Assembly (NCBI GenBank): GCA_963675135.1
Contig: OY776120.1
Location: 21,852,001 to 21,916,000, forward strand
Direction of reading: 5' to 3'
Length of the DNA: 64,000 nucleotides
Source of the DNA: Galeopsis tetrahit
Taxonomy: Eukaryota > Streptophyta > Magnoliopsida > Lamiales > Lamiaceae
The stretch's first letter is position 1; each line of letters starts with the position of its first letter. The position numbers and the translations under genes are program-made. The notes beneath the pieces are model-generated. The model saw nothing but the letters and a program-made list of their open reading frames with translations. It did not search any database and was not told where the DNA came from. Positions 57,871-64,000 of the stretch are shown here, piece by piece.

Positions 57871-58739
57871 TGTAGATGTTGTTAATTCTTAAATGCCTTA
57901 ACATTATCAACAACATCTTAATTTGACCTTCCGAGATTTTTTATAAGTCTTTTCTGAAATGCTACATTAAATGTTGACCTAAATGTTGTCGCATTTCTGG
58001 CAGGATCTAGAAGCTTCTACAAGGATCTGGAACCTGGAAGATTCCAGAACATTGGAGAACATGCTAGAACAGCCTAGATGCATTTGGAACGACCTGGAGC
58101 AGGCTAGAAGGATCTAGAAAGATCATGGAAGTTGTGGAAGTTGAGTTTCCTAAAAAATAGGACCTCAATGTGGAAGCCTCTAGAATTCGTATCCCACATC
58201 TATAAATACCCATTGAAGGCTTCATAATTCGGTGTGCTCTATTCGATCAATATCCTAGACCGAGCGTTCATCCCTGTTATGAAATTGTGGCCAATAGTTC
58301 TACATTTTAGTTCATACGTTGTATACCACCCGTATGACTGTGTGTCTTCTTATCTATTGAGAGTGTAATCATTATATAGACTAGGCATTTCGACAGTGTA
58401 TAATTTATACACTTAGTTCGTTTTCTAGACTTGGCACCTGCCTCGTTTATAGTTTCGTTGTGAAAGTTATTGTTGTAACATTTCACACAACATTTGTACT
58501 TGAAGATAAGTATTGATTTTACGCCATAAGGCAGACATAGATTTTTATTTATAAAATCTATGTTAAAAGTATTTCCATTGTGTCTCGTTTGTTTTTAGTG
58601 TTTCAAGTCTTCCGCTGTGAATCTTAATTTCTGATATTCTGTTAGAGTCAGTGTTGCACTATTTGTCTCAACATTCTGTGCAACATTTATCTACTTATAC
58701 TTAAACACTTCACTTATACACACCCCACACACACTTTCA
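57871..58739 (+). repeat. 3' LTR of E2
   Basis: 869 bp, same ends as the 5' copy. The differences I noticed are single bases (for example CATTATATAGAC against CATTAGATAGAC). Confidence 0.93.
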
Positions 58740-58744
58740 ACCTT

Positions 58745-58944
58745 GGTTTAGGGACCAGTGCTCCAACTGGTTTAGAAGGATCCAGAACAGCAGTGTTTTC
58801 CACCATGGTGACAATTGGTCCTTCAGTCACCACAGACACCATCAGATCATGTGTTGAGCTAAAAATGGCCTCCATCCTAAGCTTCCAGTAGTCATAATCT
58901 GCAATCTTGAACTTAGGAAGTTTGTTCACATTAGTGTCATCCAT
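58745..58944 (-). pseudogene. E1 gag, N-terminal piece
   Basis: ATG 58944 starts MDDTNVNKLPKFKIADYDYW, matching the start of the E3 Gag. The frame is cut at VPKPR by E2 and picks up at 33734. The E1 leader between the primer site and this start is 147 bases. Confidence 0.88.
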
Positions 58945-59091
58945 GTTTGATTAGACAAATAGAATCAGTAGTATAGCAGATAATTTTCAAGTATTCAGAT
59001 AGTGACAAATATCAAGTAATAGTAGTAAGATCAGTGAGATTTCCCTCAAGATCTACAAGGTTATCAAGAAACAGCAGTCCAAAGAACTACT

Positions 59092-59103
59092 GCTCTGATA
59101 CCA
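59092..59103 (-). promoter_or_regulatory. Primer-binding site of E1
   Basis: The minus strand reads TGGTATCAGAGC two bases after the 5' LTR. Confidence 0.92.
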
Positions 59104-59105
59104 CT

Positions 59106-60492
59106 TGTTGGTCCCAAGTTGAGTTAAGATTGAGTAAGCTAAGAAAGTCTAGAGGGGAGGGGTGAATAGACTTTCAAAAATCTTTCAAAATATCAGAGTT
59201 TATAATGCGGAATAGTGTTCTGAATAGTACTGTTCTTACTGAATCAGATCAGTACTTCCAGTTTTAGTTTTATACTCAACTTTTAATCAGATCTTTACTT
59301 AGTAAATTCTACTGTTCTTGGTTAAACAATTATTAAACAAATATCAAACAGAAAACAAAGAACACAGAATTTTATAGTGGTTCGACCAAAAAGTCTACAT
59401 CCACTCTCACAATCCCAGTTGTGATGTTTTATTAACTCTTCCTTGAGTTTCTTGTGGCTTAAAGTCCCAAGATTAAGACTGTGATCTTATCGATTACACT
59501 TCCAAGTGTATCTTCGATCTACTAGTAATTTCACAAGTAACTAGCACACTTGTTTACAAAACACAAACTTAAACTGAAAAGTAAAACTTCACTTGAGTAG
59601 CCTTTGATTCTTCTCTTCAATTCAGTGGCTTCTCCTTAGTTCGATTTCCTTAACTCTGTGAGTTCTTCAAATTGCTTGTAGACTTGCTCTTGAATTCTCT
59701 AAGATCAGTAATTGTTTAGTAGTCTTCAGCAGTAGGAGATCATACTGTATTTATAGAACTTAGTATGACAGTTAGCAGTTTGTGAACTAACTCTAAAACT
59801 GTTTTTGTAACTTCCTTTTTGTAACCGACTTTGTAACTTCTTTCTTATTCCAAGTCAGCATATCTTCAAATAAATCTTCAGTTATACTTTAAATAAGTTA
59901 TCCAAACTTATTCTTCAAATTCACCAACTCAGCACAGTAACTTACTGTTCTGATTTTTACTGTTCTGAGCCAGTCAGCACAGTTCTCAAAACTGTTCTGC
60001 ACTTCTCCATAATTCTTCTAAGCTTCTCTTCAACTCTTCTTTGAAGTCTTCTTATTCTGAAGTAGTCTTCTGAGTCTTCATTAGTCTTCTGATCTTCTTC
60101 TAATCTAGTGTTCTAAACTACTGTTCTGATCTTTACAATGCTGAATACAATAAAATACAAACTTTACATGTATAAAACCTATCTATACATCAACTGAACT
60201 ATACACAGCAGAGTACATCTAAGTTCTATTCTATAAGCTGCCTATACAATACAAAACATCAGCTTAGTTCCTAACAGTTCATATATCAGATCAGTAAACA
60301 CAATAAGATCAGTAACCATATATAAGATCAGTAACTCAGTTTTCAATATCTCATTAAGATCAGTAAACATATTTCAGATGACTTAGTTAAGATGACTTAG
60401 AACCACATATATTACTAACTTTAAGTTGCTTTTGGCCATCAAAACATACAATCATCAATTAGAACATTGTTTCAAGGATTCATATCCCAACA
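59106..60492 (-). repeat. 5' LTR of E1
   Basis: 1387 bp, with intact CA at the right end (CCCAACA) followed by the duplication CCAGA. ACTGTATTTATAGAAC near 59744-59759 gives a minus-strand TATAAATAC. Confidence 0.93.
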
Positions 60493-60508
60493 CCAGACTC
60501 TCATTCGT

Positions 60509-61394
60509 TTATTTCTTCCATGGTGAGACGTTCACCCAACTTGCTTGTGGACCTTTGATCAGGGTCCCACCCGTGCCGCCAGAGGCCGAAGGTTTTGAGT
60601 TTACAGAACTTGAATCATCACTGAATTTGCTTATTGCCTTCCAGAAACGGTTGAATGAGCTATTGTCGTCAACTGATTTGCTCCTTCCTGTAACTCCCTT
60701 TCCCTTTTTGTTTGCACAGTTGGCGTCATGCTCGAGCTGTTCAATGTGCTCAGTGAAGTGAGTAGGAGTCTCGTCGAGGTTAGTATGCTCACCCGTCGGT
60801 TCTCCGAATATAATCTTAAGAGTCTCCCATTCGGGTTCACCCTTCTCTTGGTATGCTTGGGCGAACGGATTGACCTTTTAGATGCAAACATATTAGTACA
60901 CACTACTACTACTTTTTTTTTTCCGACTATAATGCTTCAAAGAAAAAGATTTGTGTAGTTAGGATTTGAAAAAGATGTTTGAATCCCTAAATGTTTGAAG
61001 CATTAAGTGAATGACAATGTTAAATAAATTGTACATTAAATTTTACCCGGATGATATTACACCACGTGTTGTCATCTGTGCGAACAAGATTTGAAGATTC
61101 GTTATATTCAACCCCCTCGAGACGTATCAACCATGAAAAAACACTATGCCGCATGCGTAGGCGCTCCACTTGTATGTTACAAAATTCATAGTCGAAAGAT
61201 CTTCTGTTCAACATGTTCACCGTAAAGCGATCCCCATCGATTCCATAGAAATTGTTGTCACCGTTATTGTAAGCATAAAAAATTCCCATTCGAACGCTGT
61301 CGGACAACGCGTCGGAGAACTCTCGATCCATTTTCGCCGTCCATTCCAGACCGTATAAAAAATCGTCTTAGGTGAGGGCTCCTTCGTTGCTCAT
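60509..61394 (-). pseudogene. Myb/SANT-like DNA-binding protein, two exons, early stop
   Basis: Exon 1 reaches from ATG 61394 (MSNEGALT) to 61047 (ATCCGG|GTAAAA). The intron is 61046-60875 (ends TCTAAAAG). Exon 2 is 60874-60509, phase 0, stop TAA. Joined, the pieces show the plant Myb/SANT-like domain: LEWTAKMDREFSDAL, VFSWLIRLEGVEYNESSN, DDNTWCNIIR at the exon end, then NPFAQAYQEKGEPEWETLK and IIFGEPTGEH. The family binds DNA and is common both in L10-interacting-type host proteins and next to Harbinger transposases. TAA 61370-61368 interrupts codon 9; the next in-frame ATG (61331) would lose the first tryptophan of the domain but still give 216 residues. E1 inserted 11 bases beyond the stop codon. 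Confidence 0.65.
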
Positions 61395-61474
61395 TTTTTT
61401 CACTCTTCTATTACTATTTTTAAGTTTTGTCTTTAATAGTTGATTGTAATACTTAAGATTGTAGAAATGCATGT

Positions 61475-61483
61475 TATATATAG
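61475..61483 (-). promoter_or_regulatory. TATA box of the Myb/SANT-like gene
   Basis: The minus strand reads TATATATAA about 80 bases before ATG 61394. Confidence 0.5.
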
Positions 61484-61693
61484 AAGGGTTACATGTGATT
61501 TCAATATATGATTAATTGTTATATTGACCAAAGAGGGAATATATCCCTTACAAAAGAAAAAAGATATGAAAGCATGCATGTATTGTCATCTCATGTACTT
61601 GTTATGCAAATGTGGCCCTATTCTATAGATGAGGACAAACCAATGTAATGTGCATCTTCAATAGGGCCGAAAGCAAATGCTACAAAGTTAATA

Positions 61694-61927
61694 CTCCCTC
61701 CGTTCTATAAAATTTTGCTCAGACACAATTTTAGGTTCACAAAATATATGTTTATTTTAATTTAAATAGTTAACTTTTGAGTATTTTTTTTACTTTATTA
61801 ACAAGATCGAGTGTCTACCAACAATATGCTTTACTCGTTATCCCATATATATTTTGTATAATTAAAATATGGTTTTTAAAAAACATGTATAAACACAACT
61901 GAGCAAAATTTTACTGGACAGAGGGAG
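61694..61927. mobile_element. Stowaway-like MITE
   Basis: The ends CTCCCTCCGTTCTATAAAAT and CAGAGGGAG are inverted copies of the Stowaway terminus. TA flanks both sides (61692-61693, 61928-61929). Length is 234 bp and it is AT-rich inside. It sits between the Myb/SANT-like and GRF genes. Confidence 0.85.
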
Positions 61928-62045
61928 TAATAAATATTATATAGGATCCGGTACATAATACATCTCGTAATGCTCTCACGAAACATCGGAGAGCAAACGA
62001 CATTGTGTGACAAAATAACGATTTCTTTACTTGGTAGTTATGATT

Positions 62046-62432
62046 TCAATTACGAGTAGCGAAAAGTATTGCAATCGCAACTACAAGCACACACACGATT
62101 ACTTGTCCAACTTCAATTTTTTTTAGATTACGTTTCACTGCCTCAAACTCCGCAATAAGCTTCTTATATTTATCCACCTTGTCATACCACTCTTGAATTA
62201 CGGCCAAAGTTCGTTCAGGCAGCTCTTCGTCCAACCACTCAAAAAACCCGCATTTTCCAACCTATAAAAATCAATGAATACAATTACTGTTGGACGACAG
62301 CATTTTATGAAAGTGCGAAAATAAAAAAATTGTGCGTACCCCTTTGTTCGGGCACGAAATAAATTGTCTTTCAGGGTTTGCCCTCATTCGAGACATCTGG
62401 ACACTAAGATGGTATCCACAATAACAACACAT
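62046..62432 (-). CDS. GRF-type zinc-finger protein with C-terminal membrane anchor
   Basis: Exon 1: ATG 62432 to 62340 (AAAGGG|GTACGC). Intron: 62339-62262 (ends TTTATAG). Exon 2: 62261-62046, phase 0. The product is 102 residues. The GRF zinc finger spans both exons: CYCG, a conserved NPERQFISCPN, then KCGFFEWLDEE; the ligands are C, H or C, C, C. A coiled-coil helix (WYDKVDKYKKLIAEFEAVKR) follows, then a hydrophobic segment VGQVIVCVLVVAIAILFATR that would be a tail anchor. GRF domains bind single-stranded nucleic acid in some proteins; small plant versions with a tail anchor are uncharacterised. The exon join matches the finger pattern, which supports the splice sites. Confidence 0.7.
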
Positions 62433-63428
62433 GTTCGTTTGATTCGCATCAAATAATCATTTGCGCGACGTGCCGACGCTAACGAAATTCGATCTAGAGC
62501 TCATAACCTATAAAATAAGCAACGTTCATCAACTAATGTTGCTCGATTAATGTAACAAAATTTTAAAAAAACATTTGTAATAAAATCGAGAGAGCACACA
62601 TTAGAAAAATATGATATTGCTCACTTACTTTGAGTTGAAAATTTGAAGTACCGTATTTTTTCTAAAGTTGTGAGCATATATATACACAATGTTTGTACCA
62701 AATGTATTTAATTAAAAGAAGGTGGGTGATGGGCGGTAGGTGGGATAGTTGCCATTCTCACCCTATTGACCAAATGGTGTATTCGCAGTAAATGAAAAAT
62801 TGGAGATACATATTGTCGCCCATTTTTTGCAGTCACTAACAAAATCGCAAATCACTTATACCTACTCCCATCCATCCCACATCATTCCCAGCTGGAGTTG
62901 TTTCGACAAAAAAAGGGTATGATGAACTGACCGCAAACGACGTTCTTCAATTTATTCACATATGACGTTCTTCAATTTTTTGGTTTTCCATTTATTTACC
63001 TACGACGTTCTTCAATTTTTTGGTTTTCAATTTTGCATCCAGATTCACCCAGTAAACGACTGTTCTTCATATCCACGCAAGAGACAGGTGCGCTGAAGAA
63101 CAGGTTCTTCATTTAGAAATTGTCCTTATTTTTTGGGTTTTACTCTATGTATCTTGTCTTTCTATGAATTACAATCAATTAAATTATTTGTCCCCTTTGT
63201 GGATGAGTGATTTGTTTAAATTGAGGAGTATTTATGTTTGGATTTTATTTTGTGTTTGGATTTTCATTTGTAATACGCGATTGGTGTTTATTTGTGTTTG
63301 GATTTTCATTTGTGTTTGGAGTGATTGTGCAATGTTGGTGTTTTATTATCAAACTATTGTATGCACTTGGAGTTTGGTGTTTTTTTTATGGGATCTTAAC
63401 TGAGATACGTTTATTACATCCATTAGGC
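62433..63428. other. Spacer between the GRF gene and the transposase
   Basis: AT-rich. GACGTTCTTCAATTT occurs three times between 62939 and 63025. TGTGTTTGGATTTTCATTTG occurs twice at about 63252-63315. The two genes point away from each other, so this is probably a shared promoter region. No TATA box was chosen with confidence. Confidence 0.5.
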
Positions 63429-63931
63429 ATGAGTTCTAGTACCAACCAAAATGAAATTGTATTGTTGTTGCTCGAGGATATCCTCATACAGACAGTTGTT
63501 GTTACTGAACTAGTCACACAACATCTGAGAACCGAAAGTAGTAGAAAGCGTTTGCAAAATGGTAGATATAGTATGATAGACAAACTACCACAACAAGTAC
63601 AATTTCGATGTAGATTAGTTGGTTGTAGTGAAACTGACTGTCTCGAGAACCTGCGTATGGACCGAAATGCATTTGGGAGGCTATGTGTAATACTGAAAAC
63701 CGTTGGTGGTCTGATAGACCAGAAATTCATTTCGGTAGAAGAGCAAGTTGCTATGTTTTTAGGTGTTTTGGCGCACCACAAGAAACATTCTGTTGTCAAC
63801 GATCTGGCCAGACTGTATCATACTATGTACGCGAGGTTCTATGTGCCGTGTTGCAGCTATACTCGGTTCTAATTGCAAACCCAGTGCCCGTCCCTGACGA
63901 TTGTGATGATCAGCGTTGGAAGTGGTTCAAT
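63429..63931 (+). pseudogene. PIF/Harbinger (HARBI1-like) transposase, N-terminal exon
   Basis: ATG 63429 (MSSSTNQNEIVLLLLEDIL) opens a frame with the family pattern: MDRNAFGRLCVILKTVGGL, SVEEQVAMFLGVLAHHKKHS. Then a frameshift near 63800 moves to the next frame: RSGQTVSYYVREVLCAVLQL, LIANPVPVPDD and QRWKWFN. About four residues usual before the RSG are missing at the shift. The exon seems to end at AAT|GTTATC (63931), where other members also have an intron before the GALDGT catalytic segment; that part, with all DDE residues, lies beyond the window. Either the gene is dead or the shift is a small intron or sequencing error. Confidence 0.75.
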
Positions 63932-64000
63932 GTTATCTATTTGTTTTAATATGGAATTCTAAACTTAATGGTATGTGCATCATATACAACTAACAATCAT

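Larger units (their letters stand above)
33735..58739 (+). mobile_element. E2: SIRE-like Ty1-copia retrotransposon nested in E1 gag
   Basis: The two LTRs are 869 bp each (33735-34603 and 57871-58739), with about seven differences by eye. Flanks are ACCTT at 33730-33734 and 58740-58744. Order on the plus strand: LTR, primer site, gag-pol, 3' ORF, polypurine tract, LTR. E3 (37153-51537) lies inside the integrase. Without E3 it is about 10.6 kb. Gag has a frameshift and a stop, and the 3' ORF has two frameshifts. Confidence 0.93.
18761..60492 (-). mobile_element. E1: SIRE-like Ty1-copia retrotransposon (outermost of three nested)
   Basis: The LTRs are 18761-20155 and 59106-60492, flanked by the 5-bp duplication CCAGA (18756-18760 and 60493-60497). 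Read on the minus strand: primer site 59103-59092, gag from 58944, pol, a 3' ORF (23492-20440), polypurine tract, 3' LTR. Its gag is split by E2 (33735-58739), and its pol by two solo LTRs (26875-28501, 29290-30994). Without insertions E1 is about 13.4 kb. LTRs differ by roughly 17 substitutions and a few 11-15-bp indels by eye. Pol and the 3' ORF are broken, so it is inactive. Confidence 0.92.

Noticed and set aside
61020..61046. Continuation of the Myb/SANT exon 1 frame to 61020
   Set aside because: The domain resumes only after the GT at 61046, so these codons are intron.

Overview
This window looks like nuclear DNA of a flowering plant, most likely a eudicot. It is AT-rich and its short genes are interrupted by introns. 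About nine tenths of it is transposable elements of plant lineages: Tnt1-like and SIRE-like Ty1-copia elements, an Athila-like Ty3-gypsy element, a LINE remnant, and hAT-, Tourist- and Stowaway-type miniature elements. No bacterial, organellar, rRNA or tRNA gene was seen. I cannot name the species.

Left block (1-15,619). A LINE reverse-transcriptase tail (minus) is cut at 470 by a Tnt1-like copia element (plus, LTR 471-826). That element is itself cut at 2,560 by an Athila-like gypsy element, E0 (minus). E0 keeps its 3' LTR, a third ORF, pol and gag, but its 5' LTR is missing. Beyond gag lies promoter-like DNA on the minus strand and a gypsy-type LTR.

Host-like or DNA-transposon block (15,620-18,760 continuing at 60,493-64,000). 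These two stretches were adjacent before a retrotransposon inserted. They hold nested miniature elements, an unrecognised two-exon gene (about 17,354-18,062, plus), a two-exon Myb/SANT-like gene (60,509-61,394, minus), a two-exon GRF zinc-finger/membrane-anchor gene (62,046-62,432, minus), and the first exon of a PIF/Harbinger (HARBI1-like) transposase (63,429-63,931, plus). The compact arrangement, the transposase and a Harbinger-like end at 17,160 suggest that all four may belong to one large DNA transposon.

Nested block (18,761-60,492). Three SIRE-like copia elements sit inside one another like Russian dolls. E1 (minus, 18,761-60,492, duplication CCAGA) is split in gag by E2 (plus, 33,735-58,739, duplication ACCTT). 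E2 is split in its integrase by E3 (minus, 37,153-51,537, duplication AGAGG). Two solo LTRs of the E1 family also sit in the E1 pol (duplications AACAC and CACTT). LTR divergence falls from outside to inside, as expected. Removing the insertions leaves each host reading frame continuous at the junction.

How the genes work together: each retrotransposon encodes Gag (particle) and Pol (protease, integrase, reverse transcriptase, RNase H). All four large elements also carry an extra ORF between pol and the 3' LTR, and these ORFs share a plant-transposon-protein-like region although the elements belong to two superfamilies. Most ORFs are broken by stops or frameshifts, so none of the elements looks autonomous as it stands.
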